NCBI RefSeq assembly: GCF_001676725.1
Contig: NZ_CP016172.1
Location: 3,038,001 to 3,102,000, forward strand
Direction of reading: 5' to 3'
From: Bordetella flabilis
Lineage (GTDB): Bacteria; Pseudomonadota; Gammaproteobacteria; Burkholderiales; Burkholderiaceae_B
Length of the DNA: 64,000 bases
Under the pieces are notes generated by a model, which had not been told where the DNA came from, did no database searches, and saw nothing but the letters and a program-made list of their open reading frames with translations. This document shows positions 9,389 through 18,140 of this stretch, piece after piece. Both the position numbers and the translations under genes were made by a program. Within the stretch, counting starts at the first letter, position 1. The number at the start of each line of letters is the position of its first letter.

Positions 9389-10924
9389 TCAGGAAGGATC
9401 CCGCTCGAACTCCCCGGCCACCAGACAGCGGCGCAAGATCTTGCCGACCGGCGATTTGGGAATGCCCTGCACAAAGACGTAGTCGCGCGGGCGCTTGAAG
9501 TTGACCAGGTCGGACTGCCGGCAATGGGTATCCAGCGCCTGGGCGTCGACCGGCTGGCGTCGCTTGACGAAGGCGACCACCCGCTGGCCCCAGCGCTCGT
9601 CTGGCAATCCCACCACGGCGACCTCGTCGACCGCGGGGTGCAGCGACAGCAGCGACTCGATCTCCACGGGCGATATGTTCTCGCCGCCGGAAATAATCAT
9701 GTCGTCGACCCGGCCCGTCACGTAGAGATCGCCGTCGGTATCGATATAGCCGGTATCCCCGGTGAAGTACCAGCCGTCGCGCAGGGCCTTGGCATCCGCA
9801 TCCGGGCGGTTCCAATACCCCTCGAACGCCTCGTCGCCGGCCAGATCGGCGATGATCTGCCCTTCTTCGCCCGGCCGCGCCAGGTCGTCCGGGCCGGAAG
9901 CGTCCAGCCGCACGACACGGATGCGGGTGTTGATGCCGGCGCGGCCTGCGCAGCCGGGCTTGTGTGGTGCGTTCTGGTTGATCGCGCAGGTGTAGACCTC
10001 CGACGACCCGTAGTGATTGGCGAATAAGGCGGGCCGGAAGGCTTCATCGAGCCGCTTGAGCAGTGCATCGTGCATGGGCGCCCCGGCGAATCCTATCTTC
10101 CGCACCGAGGAAACATCGGTGCGCACGAAGTCCTCATGGCCGAGGATGTCGTGGTACAGCGTGGGCACAAGGTACAACGTGGAAATGGCTTCGTCCTGGA
10201 TGGCGCGCAGCACGGCCACGGGATCGTATTTGGGAATGCAGACGAACAGGCCGTCGACCAGCGCCATGGCGAGCAGCGAGCGCACACCCATGGTGTGATA
10301 AAGCGGCATGACGCCCAGCGTACGCTCGCCGACCCGGTAGGTATTCTGCGCGACGTGCGCGAGCGCGGCCGCGCGCTCGTGGCGGTGCCGGCGCGGCACG
10401 CCCTTCGGTTTGCCGGTCGTGCCCGAGGTGTACAGCATGAGCGATATGTCTTCAGCGCTTGCCCGCGGCGCATCCGCGCGCGGCGCGTCGGCTCCCCCGC
10501 GCAACAGGTCGGCGAATGCCAGGCCCGGACCGGCGTCCTCGCCCACCACGATGCCCGGCAAGGCGCGCGCGGCGGGCGATAGTGCAACCGCCTCGGCGCT
10601 TACGCCTTCGTAGGCGATCGCGCGAGCGGCCGAATCGCGTACGCAGTACTCGACCTCATCGCCCTTGGCGCGCCAGTTCAGCGGCGTCGCGATCACGCCC
10701 AGGAACTGGCAAGCCCAGTGCAGGGTGGCCATCTCCCAGCGATTGCGCAGCACCATTATCAGATGGTCGCCGCGCCCCAGGCCCAGGCTGGCCAGGCCGG
10801 CAGCAGCGGCGCGCACGTCTTCATACCATTCTCCGTAGCTGCGGCGCACCGCGCCATCGACGATGGCCGTGGCTGCCGGGCTACGCTCGACGCTTTGCAG
10901 GAAGGTGCGTCCCAGGTCAAGCAT
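9389..10924 (-). CDS. Acyl-CoA synthetase, 4-chlorobenzoate/benzoate-CoA ligase-like
   Basis: AMP-forming CoA ligase, 511 residues. The P-loop LYTSGTTGKPKGV, the A5-like motif NHYGSSEVYT, the hinge GRVDDMIISGGENISP and the C-terminal lysine region SPVGKILRR are intact. The order and wording of motifs resemble 4-chlorobenzoate:CoA ligase (for example VGLPDERWGQRVVAF and FKRPRDYVF), so an aromatic carboxylate is the best guess. The ATG at 10924 has GAGGAA just upstream and overlaps the end of the iron-sulfur subunit gene by 8 bases; a longer upstream frame only reads through that gene. The ligase likely activates the acid imported by the adjacent transporter. Confidence 0.87.
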   Translation of the reverse strand: MLDLGRTFLQSVERSPAATAIVDGAVRRSYGEWYEDVRAAAAGLASLGLGRGDHLIMVLRNRWEMATLHWACQFLGVIATPLNWRAKGDEVEYCVRDSAARAIAYEGVSAEAVALSPAARALPGIVVGEDAGPGLAFADLLRGGADAPRADAPRASAEDISLMLYTSGTTGKPKGVPRRHRHERAAALAHVAQNTYRVGERTLGVMPLYHTMGVRSLLAMALVDGLFVCIPKYDPVAVLRAIQDEAISTLYLVPTLYHDILGHEDFVRTDVSSVRKIGFAGAPMHDALLKRLDEAFRPALFANHYGSSEVYTCAINQNAPHKPGCAGRAGINTRIRVVRLDASGPDDLARPGEEGQIIADLAGDEAFEGYWNRPDADAKALRDGWYFTGDTGYIDTDGDLYVTGRVDDMIISGGENISPVEIESLLSLHPAVDEVAVVGLPDERWGQRVVAFVKRRQPVDAQALDTHCRQSDLVNFKRPRDYVFVQGIPKSPVGKILRRCLVAGEFERDPS

Positions 10925-11507
10925 TTGCTTCCTCTCCGCCAGCGTGTTTCTTGGTGAGCCGGTCGCGCGCGGTCTCCAGCACGGCCAGGACGATATTGGT
11001 ATAGCCGGTGCATCGGCACAGATGTCCGGACAAGGTTTCCCTGACTTGCTGCTCGGTCGGGTCCGGCACGCGGGCAAGGAAGTCGTCACAGGCCATGAGG
11101 ATCCCGGCGGTGCAGAACCCGCATTGCAACGCGTGGTGGCGCTTGAAGGCGGCCTGCAGGTCGCCCATGGCGCTCGTGGTATTCGTGGCGTTCGCGGTAT
11201 TCGCAGCGTTCGAAGGGCTCGTGGCGCTCGCGGGCGCATGCTTGCGCGCCAGCCCTTCCACCGTGTCGACCCTCAGGCCTTCGGCCTGCACCGCTAGCAT
11301 CATGCAGGACCGCACCGCGACGCCTTCCACCTGCACCGTGCACGCCCCGCACACACCATGTTCGCAGCCGACGTGGGTGCCGGTCGCGCCCAGTTCGTGG
11401 CGCAGGAAATCCGCCAGGAGCGTACGGTTGTCGCATGCGCCCGTGCGCGCCTTGCCGTTCAGGGAGATGACGATGTGGTCGCGTTGTCCCCGGTCCAGGG
11501 CTTTCAT
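10917..11507 (-). CDS. Molybdenum hydroxylase small subunit, [2Fe-2S] protein (CoxS/HcrC-like)
   Basis: Electron-transfer subunit, 196 residues. The plant-type N-terminal cluster is seen as CEHGVCGAC plus a later cysteine (RSC), and the second cluster as CGFCTAGIL and CRCTGY, the usual eight cysteines of the xanthine dehydrogenase family. Between the domains is an unusual insert of about 25 residues rich in N, A, T and S (ANTANATNTTSAM) encoded by degenerate 9-base repeats, which lengthens the protein relative to the usual 155-165 residues. The gene overlaps the FAD subunit (ATGA) and the CoA ligase. It passes electrons from the molybdenum centre to FAD. Confidence 0.92.
   Translation of the reverse strand: MKALDRGQRDHIVISLNGKARTGACDNRTLLADFLRHELGATGTHVGCEHGVCGACTVQVEGVAVRSCMMLAVQAEGLRVDTVEGLARKHAPASATSPSNAANTANATNTTSAMGDLQAAFKRHHALQCGFCTAGILMACDDFLARVPDPTEQQVRETLSGHLCRCTGYTNIVLAVLETARDRLTKKHAGGEEANA
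11171..11233. repeat. Degenerate 9-base tandem repeat inside the [2Fe-2S] subunit gene
   Basis: About seven imperfect copies of a 9-base unit (such as GTTCGTGGC, GTTCGCGGT, ATTCGCAGC on the + strand) run through this stretch. They keep the reading frame and encode an N/A/T-rich linker between the two cluster domains. The length of the linker could vary between strains by slippage. Confidence 0.7.
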
Positions 11508-12322
11508 CGGGTAGCCTCCTCGATCACTTGCCGGCCCAGGTTGCGCACCAGGTGGCGGCGATACACGGCGGTGGCATGCGGATCGTCCTGGGCATCCAGC
11601 TGCCAGGCGAAATCGTTGATGGCGCCGGCCAATTCGCTTGCCGGCAGGCGCGGCAAGGTCAGCACGCGCGGGCGATCGGCCACGCCGCCAACGGCCAGGC
11701 GGATCTCGCGTTCGCTGGCCACGGCGGCGCAGGCCACAATGGCGAAATCGCCGTGCCTGCGGCTGACTTCGGCAAAGGCGTAGCGGGTTCCAGGGTGGTG
11801 CAGCGGATAGTGCACGTCTTCCACCAGTTCATCATGGCGGCGGGCGGTGGTCAGCATCCCTTGGAAGAACGCTTCCGCCTCCAGCTCACGGCGCTCCTTG
11901 CGCGATCGCAGCCTGACCTTGCCGCCCAATGCGGCCAGCGCCAACGGCAGTTCCGCGCTGGGATCGGCGTGCGCCACCGAACCGCATACCGTGCCCCGAT
12001 TGCGGATCGGGAAATGCGAAATCCTCGGGAAGGCCAGCGCCAGCAGTGGCACTTCCTCCGCCAGCGTGGCGCGCCATTCGACGGATGCCTGCGTGGCCGA
12101 CGCCCCGATCGCCAGGAAGCCGTTCTCCGGGCGCACATAGGCCAGGCCCTGCACGCGGGAAATATCGACCAGTACCCTGGGCTGCGCCAGCCGCATGTTC
12201 AGCACCGCCATCAGCGACTGCCCCCCCGCCAGTACGCGAGCGTCGTCGCCATACTCGCCCAGCAGGGCCAGCGCCTCGTCGACGGTGTCGCAACGGCGGT
12301 AATCGAAGATGGGAGGTTTCAT
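11504..12322 (-). CDS. Molybdenum hydroxylase FAD-binding medium subunit (CoxM/HcrB-like)
   Basis: FAD subunit, 272 residues. The FAD-binding motifs AGGQSLMAVLNMRLA (about 33-47) and RNRGTVCGSVAHADPSAELP (about 100-119) are clear; the second has C where many relatives have G (GGS). The protein lacks the extra segment that holds a [4Fe-4S] cluster in true 4-hydroxybenzoyl-CoA reductase, so it is closer to CO-dehydrogenase-like or general hydroxylase subunits. Starts at an ATG overlapping the large-subunit stop (ATGA) and ends overlapping the small-subunit start in the same way. Confidence 0.9.
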   Translation of the reverse strand: MKPPIFDYRRCDTVDEALALLGEYGDDARVLAGGQSLMAVLNMRLAQPRVLVDISRVQGLAYVRPENGFLAIGASATQASVEWRATLAEEVPLLALAFPRISHFPIRNRGTVCGSVAHADPSAELPLALAALGGKVRLRSRKERRELEAEAFFQGMLTTARRHDELVEDVHYPLHHPGTRYAFAEVSRRHGDFAIVACAAVASEREIRLAVGGVADRPRVLTLPRLPASELAGAINDFAWQLDAQDDPHATAVYRRHLVRNLGRQVIEEATR

Positions 12323-15300
12323 CTGGATATCCCCAGCCAACGCAGCAGGCGACGCCACGCCGGCATGGGCACCGGCGTCGACACCGGCTGACCACCGGCC
12401 TGGCTGCCCAATTTCTCGAACAGCTGCGCCAGCACGATCCTGGCTGCGCCTTCCAGCATGCGTCCACCCACCGCGGCCACCTTGCCGCTGACCTCTGCCT
12501 GGTAGTCGTAGCGCAGGAGCGTGCCCGATCCCTGAGGTTCGAGCACCACGCTGCCGGTCCCGCGCGCGGTGCCCAGCGACGAGATGCCCGAGCCGGACAG
12601 CCGCAGGCGATGCGGCGGCTCCAGTTCTGAAAGCTCGATCTCGGCCGCATAGCGCGCCTTGACCAGGCCCACGCCGATCGTCACATCCGCGCGATAGCGG
12701 TTGGGTCCGTCCGGCTGCAATTCGTGGCAGCCGGGAATGACGTGGGCCAGGGCCCTGGGATCGAGGAACACGTCATAGACTGCTTGCGGCGGCGCCAGCA
12801 GTTGTATCTCGCCGCGCGCGGTCAGGCCGCGGCCCTTGCCGGCGGAGGAAGCGGAGGAAGCGGATGAAGCCGACGCAGCGGCGGCCGGCGGTTCGGCCGA
12901 CCTCACGGCGACCCCGTCGGAAGGCGCGGGATCGGCCATGCCGACCAGGGCCATGACCCGGGATGAACTTAGCGGCAGGCGCACGTCGGCCACGCCCAGC
13001 GCGTCGGCGACCGCATTGGCGATGCAGACCGGCGTGCTCATGTTGTTGCCCTCGCCCAGTCCCTTGGCGCCCAGCGGGGTGAAGGGCGACGGCGTTTCCA
13101 TGTGGACGATCACGGGCTCGGGCACTTCACAGGCCGTCGGCACCGTGTAGTCCGCCAGCGTGCCCGAAAGAAAGCTGCCATCGGCCCCGTAGACGAATTC
13201 CTCCATCAGGGCGGCGCCCAGACCCTGCGCGAACGCCCCGCGTATCTGTCCATCGGCCAGCGCCGGGTTCAGGATGCGGCCCGCGTCATGACAGGTGACG
13301 TAGCGGTCGATGCGGACCTCGCCCGTAGCGCGGTCGACTTCGACCGCGCAAATATCGAATACGAATCCGTACGCGGCCGACGTATTGATGCGATCGTCCT
13401 GGGTCGGCGCGGTCAGTTGCTCCGGCGTCCAGAACACCGTCGCCCGCAGATTGGCATCCTCCCCTTCGGGAAGCAGCGCGGGCGCCCAGTGCGCCCCGCT
13501 GGACAGGCGGGCAAACGGCAGCGCCTGGTCCGCGCGACCTTCCGGAAAGACCTTGCCGCCCGCGAACCGCACGTCCCCCGGCGCGCAGCCGAACTGACCC
13601 GCCGCGATGCGCGCCAGCTTGTCACGCACCTGCATCGCCGCCAGATGCAGCGTACCGGCGACCGCGCCGGCAAAACGGCTGGAGTAATTGCCGGCCGCCA
13701 CCGACCACGCGTCCTTCTGGGTATCCAGCTCCGCGTTGACGGTGATCTCCGACGGGTCCAGGCCCAGCACATCGGCCACGATCTGCGCGGCAACGGTGCG
13801 GTGCCCCTGCCCTTGCGGCGTCGAATCGATGATGGCGGTGACCCCGCCCAGCAGGTCGATAGCCACCGTCGCGGCGGCCAGCGCGCCGTTCTTCGGCCCG
13901 GCTTTGGCTCGCTGTTCCGGCGTCAAGGCCGTAGTGATATAGCCCATGTTCGAGATGGACGGCTCGACGATCGCCGCATAGCCGATGCCATACAGGCGCC
14001 CTTCGCGACGGGCCGCATCGCGCCGCGCCAGCAATTCGTCCAGGCCGCCGTGCCGGGTCGCAAGCGCCAGCGCCTGGGGATAGTCCCCGGAATCCAGCAA
14101 GGCTCCGGCCGCCGCACGGTAGGGGAATGCGCCCGGATGCACGAAGTTGCGGCGGTATACGTCCAGCGGGTCCAGACCCAGTTCGACGGCGATGCGCTGC
14201 ATCAACCGCTCCAGCGCGAAGTAAACCTGCGGCCCCCCGAACCCGCGCACCAGGCCGGCGGGAGTCTTGTTGGTCAGCACCACGCGGTTGCGCACGCTCA
14301 GATTGGGAATGTCGTAGGCGCCAGTCAGGCAACCATGCATGCGGTAGAAAGTCGCCGGCTCCGGCGCGCGCAGATAGCCGCCGACGTCGTCGAACTGGTC
14401 ATAGTCCAGGGCCGTGATCCGTCCATCCGATTCGACCGCGGCACGCAGCGTGGTCAGGCGGCCCGTCGCGGAAGTCGCCGCCACCAGGTGCTCCAGCCGG
14501 TCCTCTACCCATTTGACGGGGGCGCCGGCCTTGCGCGCGGCCAGGCACATCAGCACGACATAAGGGAATACCGCCTGCTTGACGCCGTAGCTGCCGCCCG
14601 AATCGGGGGGTGTCTTCAGCCGCAGCCGTGCTGCGGGAACCTGCAGCGCCAGGGCCATGACCGCGTGCAGAGAAAACGGCCCCTGGAAATTGGACAAGAC
14701 TTCATAGCCGTCGTCGGCGGACACGTGCTCGGCGGTGACGACAAAGCATTCGATGGGCGTGCCCGAATTCCGCGGATAGCGCACCCTCAACTGCACACAG
14801 TGGGGCGCCCGCGCGAAGGCGGATTCCGGATCTCCGTAGCGGAACACGCGGTCGCTGGGGATGTTGCTGCCCACCTTGGGATGCAGCAGTGGCGCATCCT
14901 CGGCAATCGCCGCCTCTATCTCGACGACCGGATCGAGCGGTTCGTACTCGACCCGTACGTGCTCCAGGGCATCTTCGGCCAGCGCGCGGCTTTCGGCGAC
15001 CACCACGGCCACCGGCTCCCCCACATAGCGCACCGTATCGACAGCCAGGCACCAGTGCTCCATGGGCTGCTTGACGCCGACCACGAAGGGCCTTGTCCAG
15101 CGCCGGACGTCTTCGCCACCGAGTACGGCATGCACGCCGGGCTGCGCCAGGGCGCCGGCGCCCTCCACGCGCACCAGACGCGCGTGAGCGTGCGGCGAGC
15201 GCAGCACGGCCGCGTACAGCGTACCGGGCTTGACGCCCAGATCGTCCGCGTATCGTCCTTTGCCGGTCAGCAGCGTGTCGTCCTCGATCCGCTGCCTGGC

Positions 15301-15354
15301 GTCGCCCACGTGCCGTCCGGCGCGTTGCTGGCCTGTATCCAAGTCTCTTCCCAT
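12319..15354 (-). CDS. Molybdenum hydroxylase large subunit fused to a CoxG-like domain
   Basis: Catalytic subunit, 1011 residues, about 220 longer than typical CoxL/HcrA proteins. Residues 10 to about 795 form the xanthine-dehydrogenase-type molybdopterin subunit, with LVRGFGGPQVYFA, TPQGQGHRTVAAQ and a late PLGAKGLGEGNN segment carrying the expected catalytic glutamate. After an A/S-rich linker (about 805-830, 9-base repeats) comes an SRPBCC domain of the CoxG type (ARGEIQLLAPPQAVYDVFLD onward) ending in a basic WRRLLRWLGISR tail. In known systems CoxG is a separate membrane-associated protein. The substrate is unknown; the partner CoA ligase suggests a CoA ester or an N-heterocyclic or aromatic acid. 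Confidence 0.9.
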   Translation of the reverse strand: MGRDLDTGQQRAGRHVGDARQRIEDDTLLTGKGRYADDLGVKPGTLYAAVLRSPHAHARLVRVEGAGALAQPGVHAVLGGEDVRRWTRPFVVGVKQPMEHWCLAVDTVRYVGEPVAVVVAESRALAEDALEHVRVEYEPLDPVVEIEAAIAEDAPLLHPKVGSNIPSDRVFRYGDPESAFARAPHCVQLRVRYPRNSGTPIECFVVTAEHVSADDGYEVLSNFQGPFSLHAVMALALQVPAARLRLKTPPDSGGSYGVKQAVFPYVVLMCLAARKAGAPVKWVEDRLEHLVAATSATGRLTTLRAAVESDGRITALDYDQFDDVGGYLRAPEPATFYRMHGCLTGAYDIPNLSVRNRVVLTNKTPAGLVRGFGGPQVYFALERLMQRIAVELGLDPLDVYRRNFVHPGAFPYRAAAGALLDSGDYPQALALATRHGGLDELLARRDAARREGRLYGIGYAAIVEPSISNMGYITTALTPEQRAKAGPKNGALAAATVAIDLLGGVTAIIDSTPQGQGHRTVAAQIVADVLGLDPSEITVNAELDTQKDAWSVAAGNYSSRFAGAVAGTLHLAAMQVRDKLARIAAGQFGCAPGDVRFAGGKVFPEGRADQALPFARLSSGAHWAPALLPEGEDANLRATVFWTPEQLTAPTQDDRINTSAAYGFVFDICAVEVDRATGEVRIDRYVTCHDAGRILNPALADGQIRGAFAQGLGAALMEEFVYGADGSFLSGTLADYTVPTACEVPEPVIVHMETPSPFTPLGAKGLGEGNNMSTPVCIANAVADALGVADVRLPLSSSRVMALVGMADPAPSDGVAVRSAEPPAAAASASSASSASSAGKGRGLTARGEIQLLAPPQAVYDVFLDPRALAHVIPGCHELQPDGPNRYRADVTIGVGLVKARYAAEIELSELEPPHRLRLSGSGISSLGTARGTGSVVLEPQGSGTLLRYDYQAEVSGKVAAVGGRMLEGAARIVLAQLFEKLGSQAGGQPVSTPVPMPAWRRLLRWLGISR
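12840..12882. repeat. 9-base-period repeat encoding an A/S-rich linker
   Basis: Units such as GGAAGCGGA repeat with a 9-base period on the + strand; on the coding strand they give the SASSASSASSAG linker joining the molybdopterin domain to the CoxG-like domain. The frame is kept. Confidence 0.55.
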
Positions 15355-15455
15355 CAGACGCCGGCCGTTTCCGCCGCGCCCCTTGTAATGAATAGTGTGA
15401 TGGGCGCAGCTTAGACATCAGTGGGACCGGCTGTCTTACCGGGAAATCCGGCAAC

Positions 15456-16343
15456 TTACCCTAGAGTCTGATTTTCATAGCTTTGCACGACCCGACGGTA
15501 ATCGATGGGAGCCGAGCCGATGTGCTGGCGGAAGAAACGGGTGAAATGGCCGGGCGCCGAAAAACCGAGCCGGTACGACAGATCGGTCAGGGACGTGTCC
15601 CGCCGGCTCAGCGCCTGCAGCGCGGCCTCCATGCGCAACACATTGCCGTAAACGTTCGGCGTCAGGCTGGTGCTGCGACGGAACAGCTCGAAGAAATGAG
15701 CGCGCGACAGACCGCTGCGAGTCGCCAGGGCGGCCATATCGACAGGCGCACCCAGGTTTTCCCGCATATACGCCATGGCCCGCCGGATGCGCGGGTCGAT
15801 GGCGCTGGCGCCGTGCTGATAAGGGATTCCCCGCAGATTGCGCCATTCCGAAAAAGGATCGATGACGGCGATCATCAAGTCGAACAGGACCGCCTCCAGC
15901 CGCTGCGGCGATATCTGATCGGCAAAGTACATCTCCATGGCAAGGTCATCCGCCAGTTTGCGGATGCGAGGCGCAATCTCCACGCAAGGCCTGGGGAAAA
16001 ACTGCGGATGGGCGGAAACCCAAAGCTGGCGCTGGATGTCGGCCAGCCAGGAAGGCTCTATGTAAAGCGCCAGGATGACCGTGCGGGGCGCCATGGGGCC
16101 GGGATGCTCATAGGAGTGCAGCTCCCAGGCGTTGACCAGCACGGCCGTATCGTCGGTCAAAGGGTTCAGACGATCGCGTACCGAGAAGAACGTGTCCGCC
16201 CCACTGGCCTTGATGAGCACATGGCAATGGTGATGCGCATGCGGTATCAGCGGCTTGTCCATGTCGAGCAGCGCAACCCGTCCGAACCGGCCGTGGAAGA
16301 TTTTGATGGCCGTTGACAAAACGGTCTCCTCGTTAGCACCCAT
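15456..16343 (-). CDS. AraC-family transcriptional regulator
   Basis: Regulator of 295 residues. An N-terminal cupin-like sensor domain (HAHHHCHVLIKASG, then NAWELHSYEHPG) is followed by two C-terminal helix-turn-helix motifs (MAALATRSGLSRAHFFELFR and a second ending GFSAPGHFTRFFRQHIG). It lies 102 bases upstream of the hydroxylase large subunit on the same strand and probably activates that run. A TATAAT on the minus strand at 16378-16373 gives a short leader. The ATG at 16343 has no clear ribosome site; an in-frame TTG at 16319 (codon 9) follows GAGGAG at 6 bases and may be the real start. Confidence 0.88.
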   Translation of the reverse strand: MGANEETVLSTAIKIFHGRFGRVALLDMDKPLIPHAHHHCHVLIKASGADTFFSVRDRLNPLTDDTAVLVNAWELHSYEHPGPMAPRTVILALYIEPSWLADIQRQLWVSAHPQFFPRPCVEIAPRIRKLADDLAMEMYFADQISPQRLEAVLFDLMIAVIDPFSEWRNLRGIPYQHGASAIDPRIRRAMAYMRENLGAPVDMAALATRSGLSRAHFFELFRRSTSLTPNVYGNVLRMEAALQALSRRDTSLTDLSYRLGFSAPGHFTRFFRQHIGSAPIDYRRVVQSYENQTLG

Positions 16344-16524
16344 CGCGTTTTCGCGTGGGTCTTCTGAGGGCCATTATAAGAAGGGCAAGGCTGGAAAGCT
16401 GGTCTGGCCGCCGGGGGACGTCGAAACCGGTGTTCCCGAGCGCCTGGCCCGCCCAATATCCGACGAAGCGGGGAGATACATCGTATGACCGTCGGGTCCA
16501 TTTCACGGCGGCGGCGCCGCGCGC

Positions 16525-16650
16525 ATGGTGCTGGTGGGTATGCTGTCCATCGACGTGGCCATCGGCATCGGACGTGTTGCGTTCACTCCGCCTCTGCCCA
16601 TCATGCTGCGGGAGAGATGGCTCACGCTAGACGAAGCGTGCTGGCTCGCC
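16525..16650 (+). pseudogene. 5' fragment of a YbfB/YjiJ-family MFS transporter gene
   Basis: The + strand frame from the ATG at 16525 reads as the first transmembrane helix and loop of a YbfB/YjiJ (DUF1228) major-facilitator protein, for example AIGIGRVAFTPPLPIMLRE followed by LTLDEACWLAAP. Similarity stops abruptly near 16650, where the sequence becomes a copy of the cdiA pre-toxin region on the other strand. The open frame continues to 16731 only as read-through of that junk. This is the stump of a transporter gene cut by recombination. Confidence 0.65.
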
Positions 16651-16845
16651 GCGCCCTGCGCTATGGATAGCGAAGTTCCGGTGACATTGCCAGCGGCGCC
16701 CGCTACCAAGGCGCCCAATATCCTGCGGTAAGGCGTGCCCTGACCATAGATGTCCTTCAACGCCTTGCCTGGAGAACGGCCCGGTTCTGCTCAGTCTCGT
16801 TTCCTTGGGATCGTTCGCCTTCTCTTCAAGGGCAGCAATATCACT
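16650..16845 (-). pseudogene. Duplicated, frameshifted fragment of the cdiA pre-toxin region
   Basis: About 195 bases match 19971-20167 inside the large hemagglutinin gene at high identity (judged by eye, roughly 85-90%). The minus frame opens MKDIYGQGTPYRRILGALVA, nearly identical to MKDIYGQGTPYRRVLDALIA in the intact copy. One base is missing near 16763 relative to the other copy, shifting the frame. It is a remnant of a second CdiA C-terminal module in the island, not an expressed gene. Confidence 0.85.
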
Positions 16846-16934
16846 GGGTGGCGACAGACGAGAATACCGTTGCGGCGCCTCATGAAAACTGGAAGTCAGG
16901 CGTGCGGTAGACGTGGCTTGCAGGGAGGGAGGGA

Positions 16935-17168
16935 CTAAAAAAAATTGTTGTCGTCCAAGTGTTGCTTCGCCTCACACCGGATCGAGTCGACTTCGTCATA
17001 GCGTTCATGCATGTCGAATAACGAGCTGCTGGGTTGCAGGTAAACAGTTTCTGGCCCAAGTTGCTCGACTTTGTAGGCTGGCGCTGTCATGACTTTGTTT
17101 ATGCCGAATAGCCCAATGTAAGCTGGTCCAAGTACCTGGCTCCAGACAATATCAGGAAGCCACTTCAC
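16935..17168 (-). pseudogene. C-terminal fragment of an Imm52-like immunity protein
   Basis: A 77-codon frame whose text (WSQVLGPAYIGLFGINKV, APAYKVEQLGPETVYLQ, FDMHERYDEVDSIR) resembles the C-terminal third of Imm52-family immunity proteins as I remember them. An in-frame TAA lies a few codons upstream of the GTG at 17168, so the N-terminal two-thirds are gone. Base composition is lower in GC than the flanking genes. The Imm52 label is a recollection of pattern, not a search result. Confidence 0.45.
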
Positions 17169-17325
17169 GAGCCGATGGGTATAGACTTAACGAGGTCCGT
17201 CCTCTCTCCGCGCTGAAGTGGCGAGCACCTATCAAATACACGCTCCAGCGCTTGACCGAGGGCCGAAGCACTACACCGACGAGCCGAAAATCTCTACTCC
17301 TGAGCGGTCCAACTCCGCGGCTAGG

Positions 17326-17865
17326 TCATCGCCGTTGATCGCGGTCAAGCCACTCGAAGCACCACTTGTCGAACCATAAAGCGTTAAAACCACCGTCGCC
17401 CGCCTTGGACTCGGGCACCAATTCGCTTGGCCATTTTCGTCGCATGACGTTTATTACCGCATCCGGCGTGTTGGGATGGGGAAGGCGCAAGTCGCCCTCC
17501 TCCGCCGGAAACACTTCATCGTCAAACATCAGCCCATTGCGCAGCCTGCGGCGTTGCTTTGGATTTGCCTGCCAATATCCGCCGTTCTTCATGACTTCGC
17601 TGAGATCTCGAAACGGAGCCAGGTCAGGACGCAGGATCCCCTCCACCCTAGGCACCTCCCCCAGGGTAAATACTTGGGATTCTCCTAGAAACGCTAGCCA
17701 ACCTCTGCGCAACAGCTCCGCTAGGCATTCTAAAAATGCCTCACGATGTTGATCCGGAGACAACATGGGAAACATGCAGCCAATCTCATCGTACACGGCT
17801 TGTATACCGGTCAGATCGACGCAGTTGTCATAAATCCGTTCGATATCTTCGTCATTAAGTTTCAT
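17326..17865 (-). CDS. Orphan immunity-like protein of a CDI island (function unassigned)
   Basis: Acidic protein of 179 residues with no signal peptide or membrane segment. The ATG at 17865 follows GAGGG; an in-frame ATG 21 bases upstream lacks a site. The N-terminal half (DEDIERIYDNCVDLTG, then SPDQHREAFLECLAELLRRG) loosely recalls DUF596-type small proteins found beside hemagglutinin toxins, but the match is weak. The C-terminal half is tryptophan-rich (ALWFDKWCFEWLD). Lower GC than the genome average and its place between toxin-immunity remnants suggest an orphan antitoxin kept after loss of its toxin. I do not recognise it with certainty. Confidence 0.5.
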   Translation of the reverse strand: MKLNDEDIERIYDNCVDLTGIQAVYDEIGCMFPMLSPDQHREAFLECLAELLRRGWLAFLGESQVFTLGEVPRVEGILRPDLAPFRDLSEVMKNGGYWQANPKQRRRLRNGLMFDDEVFPAEEGDLRLPHPNTPDAVINVMRRKWPSELVPESKAGDGGFNALWFDKWCFEWLDRDQRR

Positions 17866-18140
17866 TTCGCCCTCGCTTCGATCCATCGCAGGCCAATACC
17901 CGAACGACCGCAGGGCTGCGGATCATATCGCCTGTCGGCTGGTAAGCGAAAGTTTTGGCTCGCATTTCCGTTCCCGGTGGGTGGGGCCTATATGTGGGCG
18001 CACGTTCGACAAAGTCTAATGGCGTCGAGAAACTGCACCGAGGATTGAAACGATGGGCGGAATAATTACGGAGCTTATGCCAATAAGTTTTTCTTGATGC
18101 ATTTTTAGGGGTCAGACCTGGGCACCAGTCTTTTACACGC
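17866..18140. other. Gene-poor stretch in the island
   Basis: No convincing gene is seen on either strand. The minus strand just upstream of the immunity-like gene, where a toxin C-terminus would be expected, has several stops and no recognisable domain. The stretch ends at the start of the IS3-like remnant. Confidence 0.5.

Noticed and set aside
10917..15354. Form I carbon monoxide dehydrogenase
   Set aside because: The form I active-site loop AYRCSFR was not found in the large subunit; the pattern is that of general hydroxylases of the xanthine dehydrogenase family.
13102..15414. Open frame of 770 codons on the + strand opposite the hydroxylase large subunit
   Set aside because: Antisense shadow of a clearly recognised gene with intact motifs.
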